DNA of 64,000 nucleotides from Coprococcus comes ATCC 27758 (GTDB lineage: Bacteria; Bacillota; Clostridia; Lachnospirales; Lachnospiraceae): assembly GCF_025149785.1 (NCBI RefSeq), contig NZ_CP102277.1, positions 434,001 to 498,000 of the forward strand, read 5' to 3'. Numbering within the stretch: position 1 is the stretch's first letter; every line of letters begins with the position of its first letter. The notes below the pieces were generated by a model that was not told the origin of the DNA, did not search any database, and saw nothing but the letters and a program-made list of their open reading frames with translations. Position numbers and translations under genes: made by a program. This document shows positions 45,565-55,863 of this stretch, in pieces.

Positions 45565-47784
45565 ATGAAGAACAGGGAATACAGAGTATTAGTTACACTT
45601 GCACTTATGGCATCACTTGTAGTTGGAAATATTGCAGGAACATCTGTAAATGTACAGGCGGCAGATAATAAAGATAAAAGCACAGAGACAAAGAAAACAA
45701 GCGAAACAAAAACAAGCAGCAGCGCAACACCTGCAAAAGATGAGACTGTATATGTAAAAGTAGATGACGCAGGAAACCAGAAAGATGTTACGGTATCGGA
45801 TCAGCTGAAAAATATTTCGAGTCTTGGAACCATTGATGATGTATCAGATCTGAAAGATATCAAGAATGTAAAAGGTGATGAAACCTTTTCTGAAAATAAC
45901 GGTAAACTGGTATGGCAGGGAGATAAGAAAGATATCTGCTATCAGGGAACAACCACAAAGAAGATTCCTGTAGGAATGAAGGTTACTTATGAACTTGACG
46001 GAAAGAAAGTCAGCGCAGATGATCTGGAAGGAAAGAGTGGACACTTAAAGATTCATTATGAATATCAGAATACAAGTGCTGACAGCGGGAAATACACACC
46101 ATTTTTGATGGCAACCGGGCTTCTGATGGATGGCGAGAAATTCTCAAATGTAACTGTTGACAATGGGAAAGTAATCTCAGATGGTGACAGAGATATCGTG
46201 ATCGGAATGGGACTTCCACAGTTGAAAGAACAGCTTACATCAGTTAGCAGCAAGGTGGATGATCTGGATATCCCGGATTCCTTTACAGTAGAAGCAGATG
46301 TGACAGATTACGAAAAAGTAGAAGCCGTTACAGTTGCAACAAACGAAGTGTTCAATGAAGTAGGTACCGATAAATTTGACAGCTTGGATGAACTGAAGGA
46401 TTCTATGACAGAACTACAAGATGCATCGAACAAACTTGTCAGCGGCTCCGGACAGTTGAAAGATGGACTGGATACACTGCTTTCTTCATCAGGAACACTG
46501 GTAAGCGGAATTGATCAGCTGGCAAGTGGCGGAAATACATTGGCTAGCGGAACTGGTAGTCTGGTGAGTGGAGCGAATACGCTTGCAGATGGAAGTAAGA
46601 GTCTTGCGAATGGAACAAGCCAGTTGGCAAGCGGAGCGGAAAGTTTGAATGCAGGAGCAGCACAGGTAGCAACAGGTGCAAAGAGTGCAAAAGACGGAGC
46701 TGGACAGCTTGAAAGTGGAGCACAGGCATTAAATGATGGTATTGCACAGATGCAGAATCAGGTTGGAGTAGGAGTAAATTCATTAAATAGTGGTGTGAGA
46801 CAGTTGAGTGATGGAATCAGTAAGGCAAAAGAAGGTGCGACAAGTCTTGAAAATGGAGCAACACAGGTCGAAACAGGAGCAACACAAGTAAGTGGTGGAG
46901 TTGCACAGGCGCAGACAGGTGCAACTACATTGCAACAGTCGCTAGTAGACATTGCTGGTGGAAATGATAATTCAGCAATGGTTGCGGCGTTGGAAAGTTT
47001 ATCGCATACGGCTACACCAGAACAGCAGGAGGTATTGAACAGCGTTATAGCTGGTATGGAGGAACAGAATAAAAAGGTTAATGATGGCATTAACCAGGCG
47101 GCAGAAAAAGCAGGTAATTTGTCGATCAGTCTTGGAACACTTGGAGAAGGAGCGAAACAGGTGGCAGATGGGGGCGCAAGTTTACAGACAGGAGCTGGAA
47201 CATTAGTGGAAGGACTTAAAGAGCTTGGAACAGGTGCAAACCAGTTACAGACCGGTGTTGAAAATATGGCAACCCAGCTTTCAGATGGAACCAAACAGCT
47301 TTCAGATGGAACCGGAGCATTACTTGCAGGAACACAGAGCCTTAATTCAGGACTTGGAACATTAAGCGCAGGGGCAGGACAGGTGAGTGAAGGAAGCGCA
47401 GCTCTCAGCACAAACATGAAGACAGCAAATGCAGGAGCACAGTCAGTAGCAAGTGGTGCAGGTCAGCTGGCAAGCGGTGCATCCCAGCTCAACAGCGGAG
47501 CAGGAGCTCTGTCAACAGGTCTGAACACTCTCCAGAGCAGCACGGGCGCACTGGTATCCGGTGTAGAACAGCTTGATTCCGGAGCAGCTGAACTGAACAG
47601 TGGTATGATCCAGTTCAACGAAGAAGGAATTGAAAAGCTGGTAAGTGTATTTGATGGAGATGTTGATTCGCTTCTGGATAAGGCGAACGAACTTCTGGAT
47701 GCGTCCAAAGAATACAAGAACTTTTCTGGAATCGCAGACGGAATGGACGGAAGCGTAAAATTCATTTTCGTGAGTGATAAATAA
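45565..47784 (+). CDS. Secreted YhgE/Pip-like heptad-repeat protein
   Basis: 739 residues from the ATG at 45565 behind AGGAGG; the frame's first ATG (45493) lies on an operator. A signal peptide (VTLALMASLVVGNIAGTSVNVQA) is followed by a K/T/S-rich linker, a folded domain (about 75-270), then ~55 heptads of the pattern L-x-S/T-G-x-x-x between residues 290 and 690, broken once by a helical segment near 470-515. Repeats of this sort occur in YhgE/Pip proteins and in partners of MMPL exporters, but no membrane anchor follows and no transporter gene is adjacent. Likely an extracellular coiled or beta-helical rod. Confidence 0.8.
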   Translation: MKNREYRVLVTLALMASLVVGNIAGTSVNVQAADNKDKSTETKKTSETKTSSSATPAKDETVYVKVDDAGNQKDVTVSDQLKNISSLGTIDDVSDLKDIKNVKGDETFSENNGKLVWQGDKKDICYQGTTTKKIPVGMKVTYELDGKKVSADDLEGKSGHLKIHYEYQNTSADSGKYTPFLMATGLLMDGEKFSNVTVDNGKVISDGDRDIVIGMGLPQLKEQLTSVSSKVDDLDIPDSFTVEADVTDYEKVEAVTVATNEVFNEVGTDKFDSLDELKDSMTELQDASNKLVSGSGQLKDGLDTLLSSSGTLVSGIDQLASGGNTLASGTGSLVSGANTLADGSKSLANGTSQLASGAESLNAGAAQVATGAKSAKDGAGQLESGAQALNDGIAQMQNQVGVGVNSLNSGVRQLSDGISKAKEGATSLENGATQVETGATQVSGGVAQAQTGATTLQQSLVDIAGGNDNSAMVAALESLSHTATPEQQEVLNSVIAGMEEQNKKVNDGINQAAEKAGNLSISLGTLGEGAKQVADGGASLQTGAGTLVEGLKELGTGANQLQTGVENMATQLSDGTKQLSDGTGALLAGTQSLNSGLGTLSAGAGQVSEGSAALSTNMKTANAGAQSVASGAGQLASGASQLNSGAGALSTGLNTLQSSTGALVSGVEQLDSGAAELNSGMIQFNEEGIEKLVSVFDGDVDSLLDKANELLDASKEYKNFSGIADGMDGSVKFIFVSDK

Positions 47785-47808
47785 TAGATGAATAATGGAT
47801 AGAAGATG

Positions 47809-47838
47809 GGAGACGGGTTTTTAATCTGTCTCCTTTTC
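47809..47838 (+). terminator. Terminator after the heptad-repeat gene
   Basis: GGAGACGG pairs with CTGTCTCC (G-T), followed by TTTTC. Confidence 0.75.
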
Positions 47839-47842
47839 GCAT

Positions 47843-48107
47843 ATTGATTTACTTTTGAACTTTGCAATTTTGAATCAAGTACTTGAGCTTGTTGTATTGA
47901 TTTGTTTTTGAATTTTACAATTCTAAGTCAAGCATTTAAGATTATTATATTGATTGGTTGGGGCTTTTTCTAATTTTAAATCAAGTTTTCAACCTCGTTT
48001 TATTGATTTACTTTTAATATTTGCGATTTAAAGTCAAAAATTTCATCTATTTGTATTGATTTGATTTTTGATTTTGCAATTCAAGATCAAAATTCGTGTT
48101 CCACAAT
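47843..48107. repeat. Degenerate tandem array, five units of 53 bp
   Basis: Units begin ATTGATT at 47843, 47896, 47949, 48002 and 48055, exactly 53 bases apart. Each continues with a T-rich stretch, mostly TTTGCAATT-like, then A-(A/G)-TCAA near position 30-35, then a variable ~18 bases. TTGATTT and AAATCAA-type ends can pair, so each unit is a weak hairpin. No cas genes are near and the conserved part is too diverged for a CRISPR. Confidence 0.75.
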
Positions 48108-48148
48108 CATCCTTTGGAAACGTAAGATGTGTATAAAAAATATGAATG

Positions 48149-48184
48149 AAAAAATGCCGGGAAGTCAAAGAAGCTTTCCCGGCA
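48149..48184 (-). terminator. Terminator of the 63-residue gene
   Basis: TGCCGGGAA pairs with TTCCCGGCA; six T residues follow on the minus strand. Confidence 0.88.
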
Positions 48185-48213
48185 TAAATATCTGTATTTA
48201 TTTAACAAAAAAT

Positions 48214-48405
48214 CTAGTACCGCAACTGTATCCCCTGCTCCTCAATCCAGTCTTCGAGTTCATCCTGGGAATCAGCGGCCCATTCGGAGTTGGAGCCTGC
48301 TTTGAATTCGTCTTTCAGATCTTCCTGCACCAGCTCTTTTGAAAATACGGGTTTCTCGTCTGTACGGGGATCTTTTGGGTTATCTATTGGTCTTGAACTA
48401 CTCAT
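48214..48405 (-). CDS. Small acidic hypothetical protein
   Basis: 63 residues, rich in D/E, hydrophilic, no membrane segment or cysteine. Not recognised. Coding is supported by a strong ribosome binding site (AAAGGAGAC), a terminator just behind it, and a candidate regulated leader RNA just ahead. The C-terminal half (DELEDWIEEQGIQLRY) could be a helix. Confidence 0.72.
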   Translation of the reverse strand: MSSSRPIDNPKDPRTDEKPVFSKELVQEDLKDEFKAGSNSEWAADSQDELEDWIEEQGIQLRY

Positions 48406-48434
48406 ATTTTCACGTCTCCTTTACATTTGGATAG

Positions 48435-48720
48435 AAAAAACATGACCCCTCGAGGTCATGTCTTTTCTTTTTGGTATGTCATTGAGAGGTTTTTCCTCGT
48501 TGCATTGCAGTTTGCCTTATATACAAAGCTGGGGAATGCTCCTACAAAGAGGATGTATATATAAATTGGAGTTTTATCATTGCAAGATCATTCTTGGGGG
48601 AAACGACCGGCAACAATATAACTGCAATAACAACCAATGTTGTAGCTTAATCAAGTTTTTATTAAAAAGCGGTATCCTTGTGTTGGAAACCGCCCTTGGT
48701 TTAGCTCTCTGATTAAGTTG
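48435..48720 (-). ncRNA. Candidate ~285-nt structured leader or small RNA
   Basis: A strong minus-strand promoter (48726-48754) fires into this gene-free stretch. The 5' part can fold: AACCAACTTAATCA pairs with TGATTAAG and ATTGGTT about 60-80 bases later, enclosing a hairpin GCGGTTTCC/AGGATACCGC followed by TTTTT. The 3' end is a perfect hairpin (48441-48460, CATGACC/GGTCATG) with six T residues on the minus strand. It ends 30 bases before the 63-residue gene, like a transcription-attenuated leader. No known riboswitch, T-box or 6S motif was recognised. Confidence 0.6.
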
Positions 48721-48725
48721 GTTAC

Positions 48726-48754
48726 ACTATATCACTTTATCACGGTAGTGTCAA
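48726..48754 (-). promoter_or_regulatory. Strong promoter of the candidate RNA
   Basis: On the minus strand TTGACA, 17 bases, TATAGT. Confidence 0.8.
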
Positions 48755-48830
48755 CAAGAAAATGGTAAATTTATGAATAAATTATGCACTAAAATCTGTA
48801 CAAAGCGGTCAAGCGTACGTCTACTGTAGA

Positions 48831-49373
48831 TTAGCGGTACTGGATCAGTTCCTGGACAGGTTTACGTGCTGGTGCGGTCGGTTGGATGGCCGGATGACCG
48901 ATCGCAATCAGGGCAGATACATTCAGAGTATCGTCAAGACCAAGTAGTTCTTTTACCTTTACCTCATCGAAAATACCCATGACAACCGAACCGATTCCGC
49001 ATTCATGAGCAGCGAGCTGGAAGGTCTGCGCAGCGATACCGGCATCAAACATTTCCCATTTATCCTTTTTTGAGGTGGAATAAGCTCCGTCCTTTTCGTA
49101 ACCGCTTTTCCCCGGAACGGAAGCGAGAACAACCAATACCGGTGCACCAAGAATGATGCCTGTATTCCATTCAAATCCCATGACAGCTTCTTTGGCAATT
49201 TTGTTTTTGAGAGCTGTTTCTTCTATTATAATATATCTTGCTGTCTGCGTATTCTTCCAGGATGGAGCGTAGGCACTTGCTTCTACGATTTTCTCGATCA
49301 CTTCATGTGAGACAGGATCCTCTGTAAATTTGCGGATCGTTCTTCTTGTTTTGATTGCATCTAATGTCTGCAT
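48831..49373 (-). CDS. Nitroreductase-family flavoprotein
   Basis: 180 residues with the FMN-binding opening AIKTRRTIRKFTEDPV and the APSWKNTQTAR segment, then a C-terminal GIGSVVMG motif. Such enzymes use NAD(P)H and FMN to reduce nitro or quinone compounds; the natural substrate is not evident. AGAAGGAGG precedes the ATG. Confidence 0.88.
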   Translation of the reverse strand: MQTLDAIKTRRTIRKFTEDPVSHEVIEKIVEASAYAPSWKNTQTARYIIIEETALKNKIAKEAVMGFEWNTGIILGAPVLVVLASVPGKSGYEKDGAYSTSKKDKWEMFDAGIAAQTFQLAAHECGIGSVVMGIFDEVKVKELLGLDDTLNVSALIAIGHPAIQPTAPARKPVQELIQYR

Positions 49374-49582
49374 AATATGCGTCCTCCTTCTATTTTATAT
49401 AAGATGATGTGGGGAAAGATCGAAAGACAGGCTGCATTTAGCGAAGAAGCCTATGGATCTGGTACCCCGCTGAATATGAGAATATTATACCGCAAAAAGG
49501 GAATAAGAAAAATAGCACAAAAGGAGAAGATTTTTCAAGAAAATTTTGTATGAAAAAAAGTACAAAAAATAAAATAAAATGC
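49374..49582. other. Gene-free stretch before the S10 promoter
   Basis: A+T-rich, no gene. It separates the divergent nitroreductase from the ribosomal cluster. Confidence 0.5.
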
Positions 49583-49611
49583 TTGCAAAATGCAGAAACA
49601 TCGGGTATACT
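49583..49611 (+). promoter_or_regulatory. Promoter of the S10 operon
   Basis: TTGCAA, 17 bases, TATACT. Confidence 0.82.
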
Positions 49612-49617
49612 AAAAAA

Positions 49618-49844
49618 GCTGTGACATGATAGCAAAGAAGCGCGAGGTTGCTGCCGAGAAGAATGGCAGGTTTTCCGTGGAGCGAATGTCAAGTTAGGAA
49701 ACTGGCGACAAGTCACTGTACGAAATCATAACAGCTGCTGAGATGCAGTAACAACGTGTGAGTTTCTCACGACACACACGGGGAAGTGTACAGTCACCGC
49801 TTGTCGTACTGAGGTTTAAGTACGAAAAGGAGGCGACTTTTTTT
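49618..49844 (+). promoter_or_regulatory. S10 operon leader, structured
   Basis: About 225 untranslated bases with several hairpins, including GTGAG-TTT-CTCAC (49759) and CGTACT/AGTACG just before the rpsJ ribosome site. S10 leaders in other bacteria bind L4 or control by another route; the mode here is not determined. Confidence 0.6.
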
Positions 49845-50162
49845 ATGGCAAGTCAAGTAATGAGAATCACATTGAAGGCATATGATCATCAGCTTGTAGA
49901 TGCATCTGCCAAGAAAATTATCGAAACTGTAAAGAAAAATGGAGCAAAGGTTAGCGGACCGGTACCGCTTCCGACAAAGAAGGAAGTTGTAACAATTTTA
50001 AGAGCGGTTCACAAATACAAAGATTCCAGAGAACAGTTCGAACAGAGAACTCATAAGAGACTGATCGATATCATTGCACCGACACAGAAGACTGTAGATG
50101 CTCTGTCAAGACTGGAAATGCCAGCTGGTGTATACATCGATATCAAAATGAAGAACAAATAA
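49845..50162 (+). CDS. rpsJ: 30S ribosomal protein S10
   Basis: 105 residues from ATG 49845 behind AAAGGAGG; the frame from 49758 runs through the leader. Signature [18 protein letters not shown]. Binds 16S rRNA in the 30S head and, as NusE, takes part in antitermination. First gene of the S10-spc-alpha cluster. Confidence 0.98.
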   Translation: MASQVMRITLKAYDHQLVDASAKKIIETVKKNGAKVSGPVPLPTKKEVVTILRAVHKYKDSREQFEQRTHKRLIDIIAPTQKTVDALSRLEMPAGVYIDIKMKNK

Positions 50163-50252
50163 GTTCTAATAAATTAAAACACAGTAGTTCCTAATATTTA
50201 GGATGAACACCCATAAGGGCGTTCCGCTGTAAATCACAGGAGGTAAAATAAA

Positions 50253-50933
50253 ATGAAGAAAGCTATCTTAGCTACCAAAGTCGGAATGACTCAAATCTTC
50301 AACGAAGATGGAGTACTTACTCCGGTAACTGTTCTTCAGGCTGGACCATGTGTTGTAACACAGATCAAAACCGTTGAAAATGACGGATACAGCGCAGTTC
50401 AGGTTGGATTCGTTGACAAGAAAGACAAAATTGTTAACGTTGACAAGAACGGAAAGAAAGAAATCGTGCACAGACACGGTGTTACAAAGGCTGAAAAAGG
50501 ACACTTTGATAAAGCTGGAGTAACAGGAAAGAGATTTGTAAAAGAATTCAAATTCGAGAACGCTGATGAATATCAGTTAGCTCAGGAAATTAAAGCAGAT
50601 ATCTTTGAAGCTGGCGACAAAGTAGACGCAACAGCAATTTCCAAAGGTAAAGGATTCCAGGGTGCTATCAAGAGACACAACCAGCACAGAGGACCTATGG
50701 CTCACGGTTCTAAGTTCCATCGTCATGCTGGTTCCAACGGTGCTGCATCTGACCCGAGTAAAGTATTTAAGGGCAAAAAGATGCCAGGACACATGGGAGC
50801 AAAGAAGATTACAATTCAGAACCTTGAAATCGTAAGAGTAGACGTTGAAAACAACCTTCTTCTGGTTAAGGGCGCAGTTCCGGGACCGAAGAAATCTCTT
50901 GTAACGATTAAAGAATCTGTAAAATCTATCTAA
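50253..50933 (+). CDS. rplC: 50S ribosomal protein L3
   Basis: 226 residues, somewhat longer than usual owing to an insertion around residues 75-110. Signature [23 protein letters not shown]. Binds the 3' end of 23S rRNA near the peptidyl transferase centre. Confidence 0.98.
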   Translation: MKKAILATKVGMTQIFNEDGVLTPVTVLQAGPCVVTQIKTVENDGYSAVQVGFVDKKDKIVNVDKNGKKEIVHRHGVTKAEKGHFDKAGVTGKRFVKEFKFENADEYQLAQEIKADIFEAGDKVDATAISKGKGFQGAIKRHNQHRGPMAHGSKFHRHAGSNGAASDPSKVFKGKKMPGHMGAKKITIQNLEIVRVDVENNLLLVKGAVPGPKKSLVTIKESVKSI

Positions 50934-50963
50934 GATTGGCACTAGGAAAGGAGGAACATACAG

Positions 50964-51584
50964 ATGGCAAACGTATCTGTTTACAATATCGAAGGTAAAG
51001 AAGTTGGAACAATCGACTTAAATGATGCTGTATTCGGTGTAGAAGTAAACGAACACCTTGTACACATGGCAGTTGTAAGCCAGCTTGCAAATAAACGTCA
51101 GGGAACACAGAAAGCGAAAACTCGTTCAGAAGTTTCCGGCGGCGGAAGAAAACCATGGAGACAGAAAGGTACCGGTCATGCAAGACAGGGATCTACAAGA
51201 GCTCCGCAGTGGACAGGCGGTGGAGTAGTATTCGCTCCGACACCGAGAGATTACTCTTTCAAACTTAACAAGAAAGAAAGAAGAGCAGCTCTCAAATCCG
51301 CTCTGACATCAAGAGTAGAAGAAAAGAAATTCATCGTTGTTGATGAAATTAACTTTGATGAAATCAAGACAAAGAAATTCCAGGATGTTCTTAATAACCT
51401 GTCAGTATCCAAAGCTCTCGTAGTTCTGGAAGACGGAAACAAGAATGCAGAACTTTCAGCTAGAAACATTGCTGATGTTAAAACTGCTAAGACAAACACA
51501 ATCAATGTGTATGACATCCTGAAATACAATACAGTAATCGCAACTAAGGCTGCTGTACAGGCAATCGAGGAGGTGTACGCATAA
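50964..51584 (+). CDS. rplD: 50S ribosomal protein L4
   Basis: 206 residues, signature [20 protein letters not shown] in the exit-tunnel loop. In some bacteria L4 also represses the S10 operon. Stop overlaps the rplW start by one base. Confidence 0.98.
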   Translation: MANVSVYNIEGKEVGTIDLNDAVFGVEVNEHLVHMAVVSQLANKRQGTQKAKTRSEVSGGGRKPWRQKGTGHARQGSTRAPQWTGGGVVFAPTPRDYSFKLNKKERRAALKSALTSRVEEKKFIVVDEINFDEIKTKKFQDVLNNLSVSKALVVLEDGNKNAELSARNIADVKTAKTNTINVYDILKYNTVIATKAAVQAIEEVYA

Positions 51585-51889
51585 TGGCAAACATTCAGTA
51601 TTATGATGTAATCCTTAAACCGGTAGTAACCGAAAAGACAATGGCTCTTATGGCTGACAAGAAATACACATTCCTTGTACACACAGAAGCTAATAAGACT
51701 CAGATCAAAGAAGCTGTAGAAAAAATGTTCCCAGGAACAAAAGTTGCTGGCGTTAACACAATCAACATGGACGGAAAGAACAAACGAGTTCGCGGAACCA
51801 TGACATTCGGAAAAACAGCTAAGACAAAGAAAGCAATCGTTCAGCTGACAGAAGAATCAGCAGAGATCGAAATCTTCCAGGGACTGTAA
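51584..51889 (+). CDS. rplW: 50S ribosomal protein L23
   Basis: 101 residues; lies at the tunnel exit and docks SRP and trigger factor. Signature [15 protein letters not shown]. Confidence 0.98.
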   Translation: MANIQYYDVILKPVVTEKTMALMADKKYTFLVHTEANKTQIKEAVEKMFPGTKVAGVNTINMDGKNKRVRGTMTFGKTAKTKKAIVQLTEESAEIEIFQGL

Positions 51890-51958
51890 GAAACTGGAAC
51901 CTAAACGGTGCAAATCCGTGACAAAAATAACTAGCAAAATGCGAAAGGAGATAGAGTA

Positions 51959-52801
51959 ATGGGAATTAAAACATACCGCCCATATACACCTTCCAGAAGA
52001 CATATGACCGGCTCTGATTTCTCAGAAATCACAAAAGCAACACCGGAGAAATCTTTAGTAGTTTCTCTGAGCAAGACTGCCGGACGTAACAATCAGGGTA
52101 AAATCACTGTTAGACACCGCGGAGGCGGAGTTAAGAGAAAATATAGAGTAATCGACTTCAAACGTAAAAAAGACGGAATTCCGGCAACTGTAATCGGAAT
52201 CGAATACGATCCGAACAGAAGTGCTAACATCGCACTTATCTGCTACGCTGATGGAGAAAAAGCTTACATCATCGCACCAGAAGGACTTACAGACGGAATG
52301 AAAGTTATGAACGGACCGGAAGCAGAAGTAAGAGTAGGAAACTGCCTGCCACTTTCAGCTATCCCGGTTGGTACACAGGTTCATAACATTGAGCTTCATC
52401 CTGGAAAAGGCGGACAGATGGTTCGTTCAGCAGGAAACAGCGCACAGCTCATGGCTAAAGAAGGAAAGTATGCAACACTTCGTCTTCCTTCAGGAGAAAT
52501 GAGAATGGTTCCGATCGAATGCCGCGCATCAGTTGGTGTTGTTGGAAATGGCGATCACAACCTTGTAAACATTGGTAAAGCAGGACGTAAACGTCACATG
52601 GGTATCAGACCTACAGTTCGTGGTTCCGTTATGAACCCGAATGATCATCCGCATGGTGGTGGTGAAGGTAAGACTGGAATCGGTCGTCCGGGTCCGTGCA
52701 CTCCTTGGGGTAAACCGGCACTTGGTCTTAAGACTCGTAAGAAAAACAAACAGTCTAACAAGCTGATCATCAGAAGAAAAGACGGTAGAGGAATCAAATA
52801 G
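51959..52801 (+). CDS. rplB: 50S ribosomal protein L2
   Basis: 280 residues; 23S-binding protein needed for subunit joining and peptidyl transfer. Signature [20 protein letters not shown] near the C-terminus. Confidence 0.98.
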   Translation: MGIKTYRPYTPSRRHMTGSDFSEITKATPEKSLVVSLSKTAGRNNQGKITVRHRGGGVKRKYRVIDFKRKKDGIPATVIGIEYDPNRSANIALICYADGEKAYIIAPEGLTDGMKVMNGPEAEVRVGNCLPLSAIPVGTQVHNIELHPGKGGQMVRSAGNSAQLMAKEGKYATLRLPSGEMRMVPIECRASVGVVGNGDHNLVNIGKAGRKRHMGIRPTVRGSVMNPNDHPHGGGEGKTGIGRPGPCTPWGKPALGLKTRKKNKQSNKLIIRRKDGRGIK

Positions 52802-52826
52802 TTAATTTTCAAGGAGGTTAGAACCT

Positions 52827-53108
52827 ATGGCTCGTTCACTTAAAAAAGGACCATTCGCAGACGCAAGCCTGCTTAAGAAAGTGGAAGCAATGAACGCATC
52901 AGGAGACAAGGGTGTTATCAAAACATGGTCTCGTCGTTCTACAATCTTCCCGATTATGGTTGGACATACAATCGCAGTTCATGATGGAAGAAAACATGTT
53001 CCGGTATATGTAACAGAAGATATGGTTGGACATAAACTCGGAGAGTTCGTAGCAACCAGAACATACAGAGGACATGGAAAAGACGAAAAGAAATCGAAAG
53101 TTAGATAA
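52827..53108 (+). CDS. rpsS: 30S ribosomal protein S19
   Basis: 93 residues, [10 protein letters not shown] opening and [23 protein letters not shown] signature. Head of the 30S subunit. Confidence 0.98.
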   Translation: MARSLKKGPFADASLLKKVEAMNASGDKGVIKTWSRRSTIFPIMVGHTIAVHDGRKHVPVYVTEDMVGHKLGEFVATRTYRGHGKDEKKSKVR

Positions 53109-53139
53109 TATTTAACGTATTGAAAGGAGGTTTCATCCC

Positions 53140-53526
53140 ATGGCAAAAGGACATAGAAGTCAAATTAAGAGAGAAAGAAATGCAAACAAGGACACCAGAC
53201 CTTCAGCTAAGTTATCTTACGCCAGAGTTTCTGTTCAGAAAGCATGCTTCGTATTAGATGCCATCAGAGGTAAGGATGTAACAACAGCGCTTGGTATTTT
53301 AACATACAATCCAAGATACGCTTCAAGCATTATAAAGAAATTATTGGAATCAGCTATCGCAAATGCTGAGAATAACAACGGTATGAGTGTTGAAAACCTT
53401 TATATTGAGGAATGCTACGCAAATAAAGGACCAACAATGAAGAGAATCAGACCGAGAGCACAGGGCAGAGCTTACAGAATCGAAAAGAGAATGAGTCATA
53501 TTACACTTGTGCTTAATGAAAGATAA
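53140..53526 (+). CDS. rplV: 50S ribosomal protein L22
   Basis: 128 residues; lines the exit tunnel with its long hairpin ([18 protein letters not shown]). RBS AAAGGAGG. Confidence 0.98.
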   Translation: MAKGHRSQIKRERNANKDTRPSAKLSYARVSVQKACFVLDAIRGKDVTTALGILTYNPRYASSIIKKLLESAIANAENNNGMSVENLYIEECYANKGPTMKRIRPRAQGRAYRIEKRMSHITLVLNER

Positions 53527-53537
53527 GGAGGGCAATA

Positions 53538-54194
53538 ATGGGACAGAAAGTTAATCCTCATGGCTTAAGAGTCGGTGTTATCAAAGACTGGGACTCTAAA
53601 TGGTATGCAGAAAAAGATTTTGCTGACTATTTAGTAGAAGATCATAAAATCAGAAAATTTCTGAAGAATAAATTATACAGCGCAGGAGTTTCTAAGATTG
53701 AAATCGAAAGAGCTTCTGATCGTGTTAAGATCATCGTTTATACTGCTAAACCGGGTGTTGTAATCGGTAAAGGCGGTTCTGAGATCGAAAAAGTAAAAGC
53801 TGAACTTCAGAAAATGACAGATAAGAAAGTTATCGTTGACATCAAAGAAGTAAAAAGACCTGACAAAGATGCTCAGCTCGTTGCTGAAAACATCGCACAG
53901 CAGCTGGAAAATCGTATTTCCTTCCGTCGTGCAATGAAATCTTGCATGTCAAGAACTATGAAATCAGGAGCACTTGGTGTTAAGACATCCGTATCCGGAC
54001 GTCTCGGCGGAGCTGATATGGCTCGTACAGAGTTCTACAGCGAAGGAACTATTCCGCTTCAGACACTGAGAGCAGACATTGACTATGGCTTCGCTGAAGC
54101 AGACACAACTTACGGAAAAGTTGGTGTTAAGGTATGGATTTACAAAGGCGAAGTACTTCCAACAAAGGCAGGTAAGGAAGGGAGCGATAAATAA
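53538..54194 (+). CDS. rpsC: 30S ribosomal protein S3
   Basis: 218 residues with a KH domain ([15 protein letters not shown]); mRNA entry site. Stop shares a base with the rplP start. Confidence 0.98.
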   Translation: MGQKVNPHGLRVGVIKDWDSKWYAEKDFADYLVEDHKIRKFLKNKLYSAGVSKIEIERASDRVKIIVYTAKPGVVIGKGGSEIEKVKAELQKMTDKKVIVDIKEVKRPDKDAQLVAENIAQQLENRISFRRAMKSCMSRTMKSGALGVKTSVSGRLGGADMARTEFYSEGTIPLQTLRADIDYGFAEADTTYGKVGVKVWIYKGEVLPTKAGKEGSDK

Positions 54195-54631
54195 TGTTAA
54201 TGCCAAAAAGAGTAAAACGTAGAAAACAGTTCCGTGGCTCCATGAAAGGTAAAGCATTAAGAGGAAACAAGATCACGAACGGTGAATATGGTCTTGTAGC
54301 AATGGAACCATGTTGGATCAGATCTAACCAGATTGAAGCTGCCCGTATCGCTATGACACGTTACATCAAACGTGGTGGTAAGGTTTGGATCAAGATCTTC
54401 CCTGATAAACCAGTAACAACGAAACCGGCTGAGACACGTATGGGTTCTGGAAAAGGAACTCTTGAATACTGGGTAGCTGTAGTTAAGCCAGGACGTGTAA
54501 TGTTCGAACTTGCAGGAGTACCTGAAGAAGTTGCGAAAGAAGCATTACGTCTTGCTATGCACAAATTACCATGTAAATGTAAAATCGTTTCTCGTGCAGA
54601 CTTAGAAGGCGGTGATAACAGTGAAAATTAA
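54194..54631 (+). CDS. rplP: 50S ribosomal protein L16
   Basis: 145 residues, [15 protein letters not shown] opening; positions the A-site tRNA. Its end overlaps rpmC. Confidence 0.98.
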   Translation: MLMPKRVKRRKQFRGSMKGKALRGNKITNGEYGLVAMEPCWIRSNQIEAARIAMTRYIKRGGKVWIKIFPDKPVTTKPAETRMGSGKGTLEYWVAVVKPGRVMFELAGVPEEVAKEALRLAMHKLPCKCKIVSRADLEGGDNSEN

Positions 54632-54827
54632 GACATTTGTAGAAGATTTAAAAGCAAAATCTGTTGCAGAATTAAATGAAGAATTAGTAGCTGCTAAAAA
54701 GGAACTCTTCAATCTGAGATTCCAGAACGCAACAAATCAGTTAGATAATACAAGCAGAATCAAAGAAGTAAGAAAGAATATCGCAAGAATCCAGACAGTG
54801 ATCACAGAAAAAAGCCAGAATGCTTAA
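54621..54827 (+). CDS. rpmC: 50S ribosomal protein L29
   Basis: 68 residues from GTG at 54621, eight bases after AAGGCGG; the GTG at 54612 lies on that site. Two-helix protein near the tunnel exit. Confidence 0.96.
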   Translation: MKIKTFVEDLKAKSVAELNEELVAAKKELFNLRFQNATNQLDNTSRIKEVRKNIARIQTVITEKSQNA

Positions 54828-54856
54828 TTAGGTGATATTCAGAAAGGAGTATAACC

Positions 54857-55111
54857 GTGGAAAGAAACCTGAGAAAAACGAGAGTTGGTAAGGTTGTAAG
54901 CAACAAGATGGACAAGACAATCGTCGTTGCAGTAGAAGACCATGTAAAACATCCGCTTTACAATAAGATCGTAAAAAGAACTTACAAACTGAAAGCGCAT
55001 GATGAAAATAATGAATGCAATATTGGTGATAGAGTAAAAGTTATGGAGACAAGACCGTTATCTAAAGATAAGAGATGGAGACTTGTTGAAATCGTAGAAA
55101 AAGTTAAATAG
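54857..55111 (+). CDS. rpsQ: 30S ribosomal protein S17
   Basis: 84 residues from a GTG start behind AAAGGAG. OB fold; signature [20 protein letters not shown]. Confidence 0.97.
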   Translation: MERNLRKTRVGKVVSNKMDKTIVVAVEDHVKHPLYNKIVKRTYKLKAHDENNECNIGDRVKVMETRPLSKDKRWRLVEIVEKVK

Positions 55112-55147
55112 TTTGACTTTGATAAAAGTATAAGGAGGTTTACCTGC

Positions 55148-55516
55148 ATGATACAGCAAGAAAGCAGATTAAAAGTAGCAGATAATACAGGTGCTAAAGA
55201 ATTACTCTGTATCCGTGTATTAGGCGGTTCTACAAGAAGATATGCAGCTATCGGTGATGTAATCGTTGCTTCGGTTAAAGATGCAACACCAGGCGGCGTT
55301 GTTAAAAAAGGTGATGTCGTTAAAGCTGTAGTTGTTCGTACTGTAAACAGCACTCGTCGTAAAGATGGATCATACATCAGATTCGATGAAAATGCTGCTG
55401 TTATTATTAAAGATGACAAAAACCCAAAAGGAACTCGTATTTTTGGACCTGTAGCCAGAGAACTTCGTGAGAAACAGTTTATGAAAATTGTTTCACTGGC
55501 TCCGGAAGTACTGTAA
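55148..55516 (+). CDS. rplN: 50S ribosomal protein L14
   Basis: 122 residues; [18 protein letters not shown] opening. Subunit-interface protein and first gene of the spc part. Confidence 0.98.
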   Translation: MIQQESRLKVADNTGAKELLCIRVLGGSTRRYAAIGDVIVASVKDATPGGVVKKGDVVKAVVVRTVNSTRRKDGSYIRFDENAAVIIKDDKNPKGTRIFGPVARELREKQFMKIVSLAPEVL

Positions 55517-55528
55517 GGAGGTTCGAGT

Positions 55529-55840
55529 ATGTCAACAATGAAGATCAAAAAAGGCGATACCGTTAAAGTTATCGCTGGAAAAGATAAAGACAAAGAAGGC
55601 AAAGTAATCGCAGTAGATCAGAAAAACGGTACAGTCCTGGTAGAAGGCGTTAACATGAGAACAAAACATGCTAAACCAAGCGCTTCTAATCCGGAAGGCG
55701 GAATCCTTCATCAGGAAGGACCGATCGATGCATCTAACGTAATGTATGTTCACAAGGGAAAAGCTACAAGAGTAGGTTTCAAACTTGATGGAGACAAAAA
55801 AGTACGTGTTGCAAAATCAACAGGCGAAGTAATTGATTAG
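55529..55840 (+). CDS. rplX: 50S ribosomal protein L24
   Basis: 103 residues with a KOW motif ([20 protein letters not shown]); starts large-subunit assembly. Confidence 0.98.
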   Translation: MSTMKIKKGDTVKVIAGKDKDKEGKVIAVDQKNGTVLVEGVNMRTKHAKPSASNPEGGILHQEGPIDASNVMYVHKGKATRVGFKLDGDKKVRVAKSTGEVID

Positions 55841-55863
55841 TTCTAGGAAGGAGGTCAAAGGCT

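Noticed and set aside
46758-47417. 219-residue minus-strand frame
   Set aside because: It is the mirror of the heptad-repeat gene; its composition is only the complement of the repeats.
47843-48107. CRISPR array
   Set aside because: Spacing is regular, but the repeated part is too diverged, the variable part is only ~18 bases, and no cas genes are near.
48061-48342. 93-residue plus-strand frame
   Set aside because: It spans the last array unit, a terminator and the complement of the 63-residue gene.
48435-48720. T-box or 6S RNA
   Set aside because: No T-box sequence (GGTGG-ACC type) and no convincing central bubble on a long stem.
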